A stretch of 25,440 nucleotides of DNA, taken from the NCBI GenBank assembly GCA_003640385.1, contig RCAB01000701.1, forward strand, positions 1 to 25,440. The letters run 5' to 3'. This stretch comes from Setaria digitata. Lineage: Eukaryota > Nematoda > Chromadorea > Rhabditida > Setariidae. Below are positions 10,340-20,941 of the stretch, in pieces. A model generated the notes under the pieces. The model worked only from the letters and a program-made list of their open reading frames with translations, ran no database searches and was not told where the DNA came from. Position 1 is the stretch's first letter. Each line of letters opens with the position of its first letter. Made by a program: the position numbers and the translations under genes.

Positions 10340-10870
10340 CCAGTTACGTCTTTCGATTAAGTCTTGTTTTCCTCATTGCTTAGTTTATTCGGTTGTTTCC
10401 GTTTTCCTCCGGTTCCTTCTTTCGTTCCTTCATATAGCTTCACTTTGTTCCTGCAAGCATATATACATATATATGTGGATGGATCGTGTTTTGGTGAACA
10501 GTTCCGTTCCTGTACTCTTTCCCGTTGTTTATTCCGATTAATCTTTTTAAGCGAATTTTTTCTCCTCTGATTCACCATCAGTGGGAAGGATCAATTCTTT
10601 ACACTTCTCCTTCGGTCAGCTTTTCAACCTCATTCATCAATCCATTCCTTCTTCCAATCCGATATTTTCGTATTATTCTCTTTTTTCATCGAATTTTTTT
10701 TTTTTTCGATCAGTTTTGTCGTGCTGATTGCTTTTTTTTCCGGTCTATTCTTTTCCTTCTTGCTCTTTGAACGGCTTCTCTGACCGTTCTCTTTTCTCGT
10801 TCCTGCCATCTTTTTTAATACAATTTCTGTTAACCGGTCTTTCTGATATTTCCCCTGCATAATCCATTTT
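10340..10870. other. Pyrimidine-biased low-complexity block
   Basis: The plus strand is dominated by T and C (runs such as TTTTCC, TTCCTTC, TTCGTTCC), so overlapping open frames appear on both strands (Lys/Arg-rich on the minus strand, Phe/Ser/Leu-rich on the plus). I read these as composition artefacts, not genes. The block could be a long 5' UTR, an intron or structural DNA. Downstream, a perfect donor CAG|GTAAAT on the plus strand at 11029-11037 could end an untranslated exon. Confidence 0.45.
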
Positions 10871-12422
10871 ATCTTTATCTATCCAAATCGATCATTTTGA
10901 TCGTTTTCCATATCTGTTTTCCTCTTAACTTCCTGTCGGTCACACTTTTTAGTTGGCCATCGATTTGCTTCTTCCGGTTGCTCTTCGTTTCATCGATCAA
11001 ACATTGTGTGTCATAATGGTAATAATTGCAGGTAAATTTTCGTTTACACAATGAAAATGAAATTTTATTGGTATACATTGTTAATGATAAAATTCTGCTC
11101 TTAACGGCTTTTTTTTTGTCATAATCCTTTTAAATCCTGCATGAAAAGCTTTCGTTTTCTGCGAATGAAAGACCGTGTTATTTATTACTGCACTATTTTT
11201 AAGAGAGGGGAGATTTTTAAAAATTAAATAAGAAATAAAATTGTAACTATAATTTTACCAAGTCCGCACATTTTTCATGTTCGAATGTAGGCTAATTATT
11301 AAGCTGAATATTTGCTAATTTCCTTGTGATGAAAGTTTATGTTTGTTGTTTCTTCTAGACCTCTTCGTATGATGTGTTATTCTTTTTGCTAATCTGACTT
11401 AGTATAGTCATCTTTTTCTTTTTTGAAATAGTGTCATGGTAAAATCTACCTTTCATAATATTTCATTGTGGGAATTTTCGAAATTTAGTTTACTGTGTTA
11501 GCCCGTACTTTCGGGAACCGTAACATGCATTAGATAATTTGTAGAAGTTGACAATTATTAGATTTCAGTTCTTATGAATGGATAAATTATTCAAACCGAT
11601 TTTGAGGAAATTTGCCAAATCTTTTAATTTCATTCCTGTTTTCCTTCTTTCTGCACTGGAAAAGGCAAAAATTTGGAAAAAGTAGACGAATCGGGACTGC
11701 AAAAGTATATATGCATTTGGTGGATTTCAAACTAGTTGTAAGTGTAAAAGATAAATGATGTAGCAAAATTATAGACAGAAGGAGGCAATTAGAATTAGAA
11801 GCAAAAGAAGAAAGAAAAATTGCTTTAAAAAATAAGAAAGTACAGCCTGAAAAAATAACGAAGTATAATTACAATTAATAGTGATCAGTCATGCAGTCTT
11901 GAGGGTTATAAGTCTATTGGATTTTAAGGCACAATTTCATCAGAAATGGTTTGCTTCTTCAAACATATGCCAAAATTCCGAAAATTTTCGGACTTCACAA
12001 AAAAAGAAAACATATAAATTTCGAAATTAATATAGTTTACAGCGTCTACGTTTATTTTTACTTCCTGTTTCTAATTATATTACAGGAAACAGAATTATCC
12101 AAAAAGAAAAGTGGAAGAAAAAAAAAAAATTTTTTTCTGTTCATTCAGATTTCATGAATTTCAAAATTTTATAACTACATTCTTAGTTGCCTTCGAAATT
12201 CTTATGACCTTATTTTCAAAAGCATGCAAATTTTTCCTTGTTTATTTTTTACATGCAATAAAATTATGCAAAAAATAAAAAGAGAGAAGAGGAAAAGAAT
12301 CGAAAGAGAAAAAAAAAAAAAAAAAAAAAAAAACAAAATGAAAATGGAGGAAAAAAAAAAAGCTATTAAAAAGTTATTATTCGAGAAAAAATGTCATTAA
12401 TTTGAAAATAAAGAAAAGAAAC
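10871..12422. other. Upstream region of the sperm-protein gene, no supported gene
   Basis: A/T-rich DNA that becomes purine-rich (A and G on the plus strand) from about 12100 to 12420. No open frame here shows a recognised domain or a good splice context. The promoter of the sperm-protein gene probably lies at its right end, but no core element is clear. Confidence 0.4.
12309..12333. repeat. Poly(A) tract, about 25 bases
   Basis: An uninterrupted run of A, about 90 bases before the start codon of the sperm-protein gene. Its exact length is unreliable in any assembly. Confidence 0.8.
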
Positions 12423-13163
12423 ATGTTAACAATTCAACCACGTGCGGTACAAATTTGCGCAACAGGTGGTACATGCATGCATAAACTTATTAATACAAGT
12501 ATAGCACGTTTAGCATTTAAAATTAAATCAACAAATAATGACGAATATCGTTTTAAACCAATTTATGGTTTCATCGAACCACAAGGTGTACATTCAATTG
12601 TTATACAGAAACAGCCTGGTAATGTACGAGAAGATATTGTTATTGTGCAATATGCTGAGGTTATTATTGCTCATTGCTATCTATTTCTAATTTTTAAAAT
12701 AAATTCCAGTTCAAAAAAAAAAAGAAATGAAACACCTAGGCATTAACTACTGATGGCTATTTTTTTAAAATTAGGATGGGGAAGAAAACAGGAAATAATT
12801 TTTTTTTTTTTCTTTTTTTATTGTATGATCGACTTTCGAGTATTTCATTTTTTAAAATTGCAATTCAGATTTTCAAAATTTACGCACTGACTTATTAGCA
12901 AGTTTACAAAGAAGTGAAAATGCTTATGTGTTATGTGTCATGATGTAATAAAATTTGATAAATTAGCAAATCCCACAACTTGATGACGCGTTTTCATTTT
13001 ATAATGATTATATTCAACAACAAGCAACCTGATTTTAATATTTCTTATAAAGTTAATTAAATAAGGCATTATTTAGGTTGCAGCTGATTGTACCGATCCA
13101 AAGGCGCCGTTTAAAATTGACGCAATACAAGGTGAAATAATTGTATATGCGCATGCTGTGTAA
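12423..13163 (+). CDS. Sperm-specific MSP-domain protein (SSP / class P type)
   Basis: Two exons, 12423-12659 and 13077-13163, encode 107 aa, the normal size for nematode SSP proteins (about 110 aa). The donor is GAG|GTTATT and the acceptor TTTAG|GTTGC, both phase 0. The product is a single major-sperm-protein immunoglobulin-like fold. Family signatures are LTIQP at the N-terminus, the ATGGTCMHKLIN strand, LAFKIKSTNNDEYRFKP, YGFIEPQG, and IVIQYAE-like VIVQYAEVAADCTDPKAPF, with GEIIV near the end. These proteins are cytoplasmic and expressed in sperm, where MSP-fold proteins serve motility and cytoskeleton; the exact role of the SSP branch is not settled. I chose the ATG at 12423 because the frame upstream has no other ATG. 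The 417-bp intron contains only low-complexity sequence. Confidence 0.92.
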
Positions 13164-13174
13164 AAGGAAAGCTT

Positions 13175-13180
13175 ATTAAA
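13175..13180 (+). terminator. Polyadenylation signal variant ATTAAA
   Basis: ATTAAA begins 12 bases after the stop codon of the sperm-protein gene. It is the commonest variant of AATAAA, and nematode 3' UTRs can be this short. Confidence 0.45.
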
Positions 13181-13928
13181 TAATATCTAATTTAAATTAT
13201 AAAGTATACTGCGTATATAATTTCTAATTATCACAAATCTCATTTGTACATTTTGCACCTATCATAAATGATTGGTAAAACAAGAATGTGGCTGAAAAAG
13301 AAACCGCGCTAATCAATACAATAGATTTTCGAAAATTTTCAAATTTACTACAAAATTGTTAAAAAAAAAAATAAATTTATTAACAACTGGGAATATTTCA
13401 ATGCATTGAAACTTGAAATTCAAAAGGAAAAAAGAAAATGAATTTCTCAACAAAAATTTCTTTTTCTCAGCTAGAAAATTTTTATCTGCAGCAACTAGTT
13501 TCGCTCTAAAAATCCATCACTGTTTAATTAATAATAATATGGAAATCACTTATCTCAAAAGTGCATTTTGATATAACTATGCAGGATAATTTTATTCACC
13601 ACCGAACGTACTAAGGTAAACGTTCTATAAAATTTTTGAAATATAGAAAGGGAAATGAAGGAAAAGGCAGAACGAGTAATATCAAATATTTAAGGGGATG
13701 AAAGTTGGTTTTCGGATATCAATATACGGATAATTTACACTTTTCTCCTGCTTTTGAACCTGTCCTTATATCCTACCCTTTACTTCCCGCGAGAATCAGA
13801 AGTAGTCTCACATATATTAATGATCACACGAAGGGAAGAAGGCAAATATTAAAAAAAGAGGGTTTTATAGAATGTAGATGTAAGCATTGAAAATTTAGAA
13901 CAGTATTGACAGAGAATCTGAGAAAGTT

Positions 13929-13967
13929 AAATTAGGAAATTTTTTTTGGAATGAATTTTCCTAATTT
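13929..13967. repeat. 11-bp inverted repeat in the convergent spacer
   Basis: AAATTAGGAAA (13929-13939) and TTTCCTAATTT (13957-13967) are perfect reverse complements with a 17-base loop. A chance origin in A/T-rich DNA is possible. Confidence 0.6.
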
Positions 13968-14208
13968 GAAATCATATCTAATATCATTATACAAGAAATC
14001 TAACTAATGTCATGTTAATTATGCCAAAATTTGACCAAAAAAAAGAAAGAAAAAAAAAACGAAGGAAGAAGAGATACAGAGACAGCATTACCTATCCAGG
14101 GATACATATAGAAAAATTAGCAAATTATATACAATATAAAATGAACGCAAAAACAACTAATTGAAAGTTAGAATGTTATGACCAGAATATTCGAACCTAG
14201 AATATGCC

Positions 14209-17200
14209 TTATGTTGTATCACTTTGAATGTCATCAATATTAAGAATTTCAGCTTTTTGAAAACGTTGCCTTGTAATTTCTAGCAAATATTGTTTGCTAT
14301 CTTGTTTCTTCGGTACTTGAAATTTCAATTCTTTTTTCAGTCCAAGTCCAGCACGGTCTGGACGGATTTCACTAATCACCTGAAAAATGAAAAAGTAGTG
14401 TGACCAGCGATTTGCTTATGAATGTAAATTACTGCTAACAACAACTTTCGATGAAATCACAAAGGCATTCGCAGAAGTTAATTGAAAGCTATCGTTTTAA
14501 ATGCACTAAGCAAAATAAAAAAAGGAAACCGACCGGTTCTCTTGTTCCGTCTTCTTTACGTCCCAAACCGGCACCCTTCTTCCAACCCATCCGTTGAAGC
14601 ATATTGAATCCTCGATTGCTTTCGTCTAGCATTTTTGATGACGACGGCGTCATATTAATCGACTGAACAAGTTCTAGAATTTAGAATTTTCACTGAAATC
14701 TTTTCTTTAGTTTAATTTGGAACTGTTTCAGTAAAAAAAAAAAAATTTGGGGCATTATTTTGACAAAATTTTTGTTCGGAAACATTAAATAATACCGTTT
14801 GGCAAAGGTTTTGCCAAACAACTCGCATAAATTGATTTATCATTATTCTGATTAACGTTAGCCAAAAGATTTTGTTCTCTCTTTTGATACTTGCACCGAT
14901 AACGCCCTTCTTCATCCTGCAAGTAAAAACGGATTTGTTTTCAGAAAATGAAACAGATTATGGAGAAGTTGAAAGATGAAGTAGCAAAATCAAATTGATA
15001 ACATCAGAAAAGATTTTTCTCAAAATAAAACAAAAATCAGGCACAGTTCAGAATTTGAAAAAAAAAAAAAAAAAACACAGGAGAAACTTTCAGAAACTGA
15101 AATTATAAGAATGGATTAAATGTACAACAAAAAATTAAATGGTAAAAAAATCAAAAAGAATCTTATTAATCAAATCCAAAAGAACTTGCGTCAAAAATTC
15201 CATATTGTTTCTTCATATTTCGCAAAGTCCTTCTCCTTAACGCATCTTTTGATATCTTTTCAGATGCAGGATTATCATTAAGTGGTGATATCACGTCGTG
15301 AGCACTCCTTAACAAACCGGGTTCACATAATCCACACGTATTCGTCCCTAAACGACTTAATTATTACTGTGAAATATAAAACTGAAAGCTAAATTGAAAA
15401 TTATATTTTGCTTCAGAAGAATTCAAACGACAATTTTAGGAAATGAATAGGCAAATATGCTCTTTTGGCATCAAATATTAATATAATTATAATAAAAACA
15501 AAGATTTCTATTTTAAATAGAACCAAGCAAACAAGTCTTTCTCTTTACTGCAAAATTTCACACGGCGGTAACTTTAGAATCGTCATTAGAATAAATACTG
15601 CCATAATGTCACAAATATCATGAATTTTTTGATCCAAAATAAAATTATCAAAGATATTTTTTTAGGAATAATTTTAATAATCAGAGAAAAAATTCCATAC
15701 CATAATGGATGTGAGCCAAAAATTCTTGTTCTCCAAACTGCCATTCATCGCCATGCTCTATAACTGTCGCTTCATTCGTAACAGCGCTTAGCTTATTATG
15801 GAAAACTTGCGAATCATTCCCGTCGATCATTATAAAATACTTTTGGTCTGTTTCGTTATAACTAATAATAGCACTAACATAACCATACTGCAAGAAATGT
15901 TTGGGATTATTTCATTGGAAAGAAGACGCAAAACAATTCACGTGGCATTCAAGATATTAGGAGATAAAAGAACTCCACTAGCTCCGTTAAAGGTACAACA
16001 GGTTAAATGAGGTACAGTTTTTGGTTGCTCTTGCTCATCAAAATATTACAAATCAGTTTAATCCTTATCTGGGTTTCATTCCAAAACTGAAACTGCTTTA
16101 GTTCGTCTAGTACAGCTATAATTTGTAGAAAGGGAAATCGCAACTTAACCCTTTCTTAAAAAACAACTTAACCCACTAGCTATATGAGCGATCTACATAA
16201 TTTCAAACAAAAATTTCCGGTTGTCCTTTCTAGAATACTAGAATTGGTCTCAAAATTAAGGAAAATAAAAAACCATCGACAAAATTTACTCCACTTTTCG
16301 AACAGTCTTTCGGAGATAACTGAATGTCACACTTGGAAGCAGTTCCAATGCTGGCACCAGTAATTGTTACCACATATAAAGTACCACTGTTTTTTTCAAT
16401 GAGACGAACACATGGAGCGTATTCCATTCTTTCTTCTACAAAAAGAAAAAAAAAAGTGGAAACGATACATATTGATTTAAAGATCTGACTTAAAATTTTA
16501 AATGAAACTACACTTAAAATCAAAAACGAGAAAGTTATTGTTTACGACTAGTTCAAACTTTTGTAAGATTGAGCAACTTTACTTTATACTCCCAACTGCG
16601 TTAAATATTGAAAGAATGGTCAACAATATGACATCAATCTCATATGGATTTCTTCTTCAAATAATATATTAGTTTGTTGAGCTTAATTACTCCAACATGA
16701 ATACAGAGAAAAACCTTGGTAAAACAGCAACAAAGAAAAAGTGTAGAAGCAATTTGGAAGGCAAAATGGTTCATTGGTATGCAGAAGTTATAAATGAAAG
16801 CTGCGTATTTTTTCCAATTTTTCATTAAAACGTGAAAAAACTTACCCTGAATATGCGCACTTATTTCATCATCCAATATATCACAATCAAAGTTATCCCT
16901 GTCGATCAACTGTAAAACATTCTTTAATAATGAATTCAAACATTCGAAAATATCCACTTCATCTTGCGACATACCTGCAGTGAACGATTCTCCTGAAAAA
17001 TATTCAAAAGTGAAAAATGATAGCTGAATCGATCAAACATCTTCAGAATTCAATAGGGCTGTTTTTGAGTGTTTAATTCTATTGCATTTCACAAGAATGT
17101 AGTTGCTTTTAGATATGAAAATTTGCTGCTTAGATTGTTTAGTATGACGAAATCCTATTCAGAATGATAAAGTGTAGGAGTGATTAAGATATTGCAGTAA

Positions 17201-18174
17201 TTTCGATCCTTAAAATCACCACATCCAAAGTTCCTGAATTTTTCCCCTATCAACAGTAAGAGTGTGTAGTATGTTTGTTTGATTGAAATATACCGAACAA
17301 TGCTACTGCTTTCCGTTCGGCTAATTTATCGGTCCAGTTATGTTCACATGGAATTCGGGCATAATATATGTAGTTGTTTGTTTGGCTATCATAATAATAA
17401 TAACATTTTGTTGATGGGTGATAGAATAATGTACTATCCTGAAATTGCAACTGCACAAATTATTAAACGAAAAAATCATTAATTGTGGATAGTTGAAAGA
17501 TAAAAATGATAAATGTAGATGCAATTATACTCACAACTGCTATTATAAAAAAAAAAGTAGTACTTACTTGATCATAATAATAGCCTGTTACAGGATTATA
17601 GTACAGCTTACAATCCTCATGAAATTCATAGCCTTGAAGATATTTTTCTCGTAAAAATTCATTAGCCGTTTGCCGTAACATATCCGCGATCGACATATTT
17701 TCCTAAAAGTGAAAAACCTGCTACTAACATCTTAAAATATTTAAAAAGTTTTAGCATAATTTTACAGAGAAATCAAAAAAAATTACTAAAAACTGCAACA
17801 GACTACGATACAAATATTCGCAATCTTGAAGAAAAAAAAAAAAAAAAGGAAAAAAACTTATTACTCAGTGATTTTGAAATTTTCAACGTTAGATGAATCT
17901 TGAAACTTTGGGCTCCAAACGATAATAATAAAAATTGGTAATTAATACATAGTAATATCAGAATCTGACAATCTTGTAATGCTGAAGCCGACCAAAATAC
18001 AGAACTTATAAGCAGTTGTAATAATTCTACAGTATAAGCGTGGCAATTTTAAAAGCAACAATGAGAATAAAAATAATCTACCTGTTGGGCATCAGCTTTA
18101 ATAGTGGTTTTGGATATGTTTGGTTGCATTGTTTCATCTAGATTCTTCAACATTTCCAGTACTGCCTCATACAT
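14209..18174 (-). CDS. AGGF1: AGGF1 homologue: OCRE, FHA and G-patch protein
   Basis: Ten coding exons: 18174-18082, 17702-17568, 17438-17294, 16992-16846, 16435-16290, 15887-15701, 15347-15190, 14916-14796, 14673-14534 and 14379-14209. The total is 1443 bases, 480 aa, with phase agreeing at every junction. Residues 52-105 are an OCRE domain with its tyrosine repeats (LYYNPVTGYYYDQ, then FYHPSTKCYYYYDS). Residues about 180-284 are an FHA domain (GASIGTASKCDIQL ... HGDEWQFGEQEFLAHIHYG). It is followed directly by the family-diagnostic TNTCGLCEPG. Residues about 396-438 are a G-patch (RMGWKKGAGLG ... AGLGL). This order is that of vertebrate AGGF1, which is longer (714 aa). G-patch and OCRE domains point to a nuclear RNA-processing role, and FHA to phosphothreonine binding; the vascular function of the human protein does not transfer. 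Exon 7 to 8 needs a GC donor (GCAAGT). Confidence 0.92.
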
Positions 18175-18177
18175 TCC

Positions 18178-18185
18178 CTGCAAAA
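18178..18185 (-). promoter_or_regulatory. Probable spliced-leader trans-splice acceptor of AGGF1
   Basis: TTTTGCAG on the minus strand is followed by GGA and then the ATG at 18174. No upstream coding exon is evident, so SL addition is the simplest reading. An ordinary intron from a distant 5' exon is the alternative. Confidence 0.55.
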
Positions 18186-18571
18186 TAATTTCAATCGTAA
18201 AAGACTAACTCTACCTTTGCTTTTACTTTTGCTCTTTCTTTTCACAAAAGTAAAAAATATTTTAAGTGAACAAAGAGTGTGGGAAAATTAAATGTCCTCA
18301 GTCAATATCACATCTCTGAACAAAATTTCTAAGAAAATCTCATCGACAGAGCTAAAAATTATTCGGGAAAAGCTACGACGAAACGAGGAGAGAATTCGTT
18401 AAATCCTGTCGCCTTGTGTATTAGTAGTTAACTAATTTGCCACTGGTTATAGGTATATTTGATTAGCTCGTTGCCTAATTTTTTGCTAAATTTCTTCATA
18501 AGCAAAATGGAAAAAGAATGCTGTACACTGAAAGCATTCGGAATAATGTAAAAGTGTGCAAAAACTGCGAA

Positions 18572-18620
18572 GCCCGATGCGGGGCTCGAACCCGCGACAG
18601 CCAGATTAAGAGTCTGGTGC
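18572..18620 (-). pseudogene. Truncated tRNA-Lys copy (probable assembly artefact)
   Basis: The 3' 49 bases of the tRNA-Lys at 18673-18744 are repeated exactly, then cut off by the N at 18621. The A box and the 5' half of the acceptor stem are missing. It should not be counted as a gene. Confidence 0.85.
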
Positions 18621-18621
18621 N
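18621..18621. other. Single-N contig join
   Basis: One ambiguous base separates two copies of the same 100 bases. Confidence 0.95.
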
Positions 18622-18660
18622 TTGTACACTGGAAGCATTCGAAATAATGTAAAAGTGTGC

Positions 18661-18665
18661 AAAAA
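18661..18665 (-). terminator. RNA polymerase III terminator of tRNA-Lys
   Basis: A run of five T on the minus strand begins seven bases after the tRNA 3' end. Confidence 0.75.
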
Positions 18666-18672
18666 CCGCGAA

Positions 18673-18744
18673 GCCCGATGCGGGGCTCGAACCCGCGACA
18701 GCCAGATTAAGAGTCTGGTGCTCTACCGACTGAGCTAACCGGGC
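18673..18744 (-). tRNA. tRNA-Lys (anticodon CUU)
   Basis: The 72 bases fold into a complete cloverleaf. The acceptor stem is GCCCGGT/ATCGGGC with one G-U pair. The D stem is GCTC/GAGC. The anticodon stem is CCAGA/TCTGG around loop CTCTTAA, giving anticodon CTT, which reads AAG. The T arm is GCGGG-TTCGAGC-CCCGC. The internal A box (TAGCTCAGTCGG) and B box (GGTTCGAGCCC) are intact and there is no intron. The following base, which would be discriminator position 73, is T, where eukaryotic tRNA-Lys normally has G. It lies head-to-tail upstream of AGGF1 on the same strand. Confidence 0.95.
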
Positions 18745-18757
18745 GTTGAGATTCTCA

Positions 18758-18972
18758 CATAATTCAAATTTCATACCTGAAAGCTTATTTGCTGGGAAAA
18801 ATTATCAGTTAGATAAACTTCCCCGGGCAATTTTAATATAATAATGTGAAAGTAATTTGCTAAANTATAATTCAAATTTCATACCTGAAAGCTTATTTGC
18901 TGGGAAAAATTATCAGTCAGATAAACTTCCCCGGGCAATTTTAATATAATAATGTGAAAGTAATTTGCTAAA
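18758..18972. repeat. 107-bp tandem duplication across an N (assembly join 2)
   Basis: 18758-18864 and 18866-18972 match at an offset of 108 with two differences and are separated only by the N at 18865. Together with join 1 this means the small contig 18622-18864 overlaps both of its neighbours. The true locus is about 210 bases shorter than drawn. Confidence 0.9.
18865..18865. other. Single-N contig join
   Basis: The second ambiguous base, with the same duplicated-flank pattern as the one at 18621. Confidence 0.95.
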
Positions 18973-19009
18973 GAAATTTTTCGTTTTAGTTCAAGATGTG
19001 GCTCAATAT

Positions 19010-19065
19010 AATTTAATTTAATTTAATTTCATTATTTAATTAATTTAAAGTTCAATTTAATTCAG
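19010..19065. repeat. Degenerate AATTT repeat
   Basis: Units of AATTT and close variants run for about 55 bases, perfect for the first four units and then decaying. Confidence 0.75.
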
Positions 19066-19553
19066 TTCAATATACTTATGAAGCTAGTAGCATCAATTAA
19101 AAAATAATTCATTTTTACGTTTTTTTATTATTGTATTAATTATATTTTTACTTCTAAATTATACTACTTTTTTTTTTTTTTTTTTTTTTAAACGAACCTA
19201 ATGCCATCATTCTCATGATATCTTGATTATCAGTATAGTAATTTTGATTAATGTTATTTTATTCTGATTGCTCTACTAATGTATGTATCCAAATTAGAAA
19301 TTTCTTATACTGTAATGTTGGACGTTTTCTACTATGACAATATCAGCGCAGCAGTGGACATCCATGACTATGACACCTTGATTACAATTAATAACATACA
19401 CATATCAAGGCCACTGTTAAGGGAAGAAGGTAAGGAAAAAGTTGTATGTTGATAAAATCAGTCATTTTGAGGTGCAGTTAGTTCATTCATCTAACTGACT
19501 GAAAAGGCCGGCTAGGAAAAGAAAAAAAAAAACTTTTCTTTTTAGCAATTTTT

Positions 19554-19630
19554 ATCAGAACATTCATTTTTTGTTTATTTATTTTTTATCATTTTTTTTT
19601 TTTTTTATCAGAACATTCATTTCCTGTTTA
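19554..19630. repeat. 24-bp direct repeat, offset 53
   Basis: 19554-19577 and 19607-19630 both begin ATCAGAACATTCATTT and end TGTTTA, with two mismatches. T-rich spacer lies between them. It resembles a small local duplication. Confidence 0.7.
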
Positions 19631-19713
19631 TCAGTAACATTCGTGCAACTATAGTGTACAACCATATCATTTTCCAACTGGCGATTCAGTTTTCTAATCC
19701 ACTGATTAGCTGA

Positions 19714-19938
19714 TCAGATGATAATACATGATTGGATGATTATATTAGCAATGAAATTTAACGTTGAATCATTTCGGATCAGTGTTGCAATCAGATTCAA
19801 AAAGGCTGGAATCTGTTGTAACATCGATTTATTTCTGTAGAAAAATATATGATCAAATGATCTTAGCTGTAATGAAATCAAATCGATGTCTTCGAAATGA
19901 ACGATTATTCCATTGAGTAGCACAGAATCTATACGCAT
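19714..19938 (-). CDS. Doubtful 74-aa open frame
   Basis: A frame from ATG at 19938 encodes a mixed-composition peptide (MRIDSVLLNGIIVHFEDID ... QLRSFDHIFFYRNKS) without the homopolymer bias of neighbouring frames. A possible acceptor, TTTTCCTAG, lies about a dozen bases upstream on the minus strand. No domain, signal peptide or family is recognised. It could be a real terminal exon, a decayed gene fragment or chance. Confidence 0.2.
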   Translation of the reverse strand: MRIDSVLLNGIIVHFEDIDLISLQLRSFDHIFFYRNKSMLQQIPAFLNLIATLIRNDSTLNFIANIIIQSCIII

Positions 19939-20736
19939 TAAGTATAGAGGCTAGGAAAATACTTTTGCTACCGAGAATATTTGTCAGGTTAAGCTAGAAA
20001 GGAGTGAGGAAATAAATATCTGATCAACTTTTTTTTTTTTTTTTTTTAAACTAAAACATAATTTCACAACATTTTGGTTCTAGCAAATTGTTTCCAAAAT
20101 CAATCATTGAATTTGCTACTTAAATGTTCAATTCAGCTACGATATTTCATTTCACATCACTTTTGTATTGTAATTAAAATAATTCGAATGCCATCGTGAT
20201 GCCTGATGTTTAAACAAATTTACTGACTAAACTCCTACTGCGCATTATCAATTCGTTAAAGGTTACAATGTTACAAATATATTATTTGCATGGAAGAAGA
20301 AATTAAGGAAGACAAAAAGCAATATAAAATCAGACAAAAAAAAAAAAAATTTGATGAAGAATAAAATATACTTTGAAATTAATTTTATTTTGTCCGGTTA
20401 CCGCTATTATTGTTACTATTATTTTGGAATAAATTACATTTATTATATTAACATTGGTTTTTTTTCTTTTTTTTTTTATTATAAATAAATCTTAATAATA
20501 CCAGTACCACAATCTTTTTCATCTTGGGAAGATTTTGTGTCGCAGAAAAAGATGAGAAATATCAGTGAATGTAAATGCAAGGCGAACAGGCAATTTCAGA
20601 CTTAAGAACTTATCATTTGACTTCCTTAATAGTGATAAAATAAAGTAAATTTCTTATCCTACCTAATTCAATTCGAATTTATGTTAACAATTTTTATCTC
20701 AAAATATCAGAAATATTTATATACTATACTATATAT

Positions 20737-20941
20737 ACTCACCTGAATATTTCATTTCTAACTCAATCTTATTAACTGATTAGTCGTGGCACTTTTTGGC
20801 CTAATAAAAGAAAAGAAATATTCATGCTGAATGTTTTAGAAGAAAATAGCCAAAAAAAAAAAAACTCGAATAAATCAGTAGCAGTGATGATATATGCTGT
20901 TAATGGTAGTTTTCTCAATGTAATGAAATATTCAGGTGAGT
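20737..20941. repeat. 205-bp foldback with 20-bp perfect inverted ends
   Basis: 20737-20756 and 20922-20941 are exact reverse complements (ACTCACCTGAATATTTCATT and its complement). The interior has further imperfect pairing: ACTTTTTGGC faces a GCCAAAAA-type run, ACTGATT faces AATCAGT, and near the centre is ATTCA-TGC-TGAAT. Together these suggest a long imperfect hairpin, as in a foldback or MITE-type element or a hairpin-RNA precursor. No target-site duplication is visible at its borders. Confidence 0.6.

Larger units (their letters stand above)
13164..14208. other. Convergent intergenic region
   Basis: A/T-rich DNA between the 3' ends of the sperm-protein gene (plus) and AGGF1 (minus). It holds both 3' UTRs and one short inverted repeat, but no supported gene. 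Confidence 0.6.
18521..18721. repeat. Approximately 100-bp tandem duplication across an N (assembly join 1)
   Basis: 18521-18620 and 18622-18721 are the same sequence at an offset of 101 bases with four differences. The only base between them is the N at 18621. The left copy ends in the middle of the tRNA. This is the pattern of two overlapping, allelic contig ends left unmerged by a scaffolder. Confidence 0.9.

Noticed and set aside
10357..10860. Overlapping Lys/Arg-rich (minus) and Phe/Ser-rich (plus) open frames
   Set aside because: They arise from pyrimidine bias that depletes stop codons. No ATG context, domain or splice pattern supports them.
13705..13890. 61-aa plus-strand open frame downstream of the sperm-protein gene
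   Set aside because: No ATG start, no domain, and located in the convergent 3' spacer.
18496..18774. Open frame on the minus strand across the tRNA locus
   Set aside because: It reads through both tRNA copies and the N, and the apparent peptide is translated tRNA sequence.
20480..20600. Short minus-strand frame (FFCDTKSSQDEKDCGTG)
   Set aside because: About 40 residues, bounded by stops, with no donor or acceptor in phase. Insufficient support.
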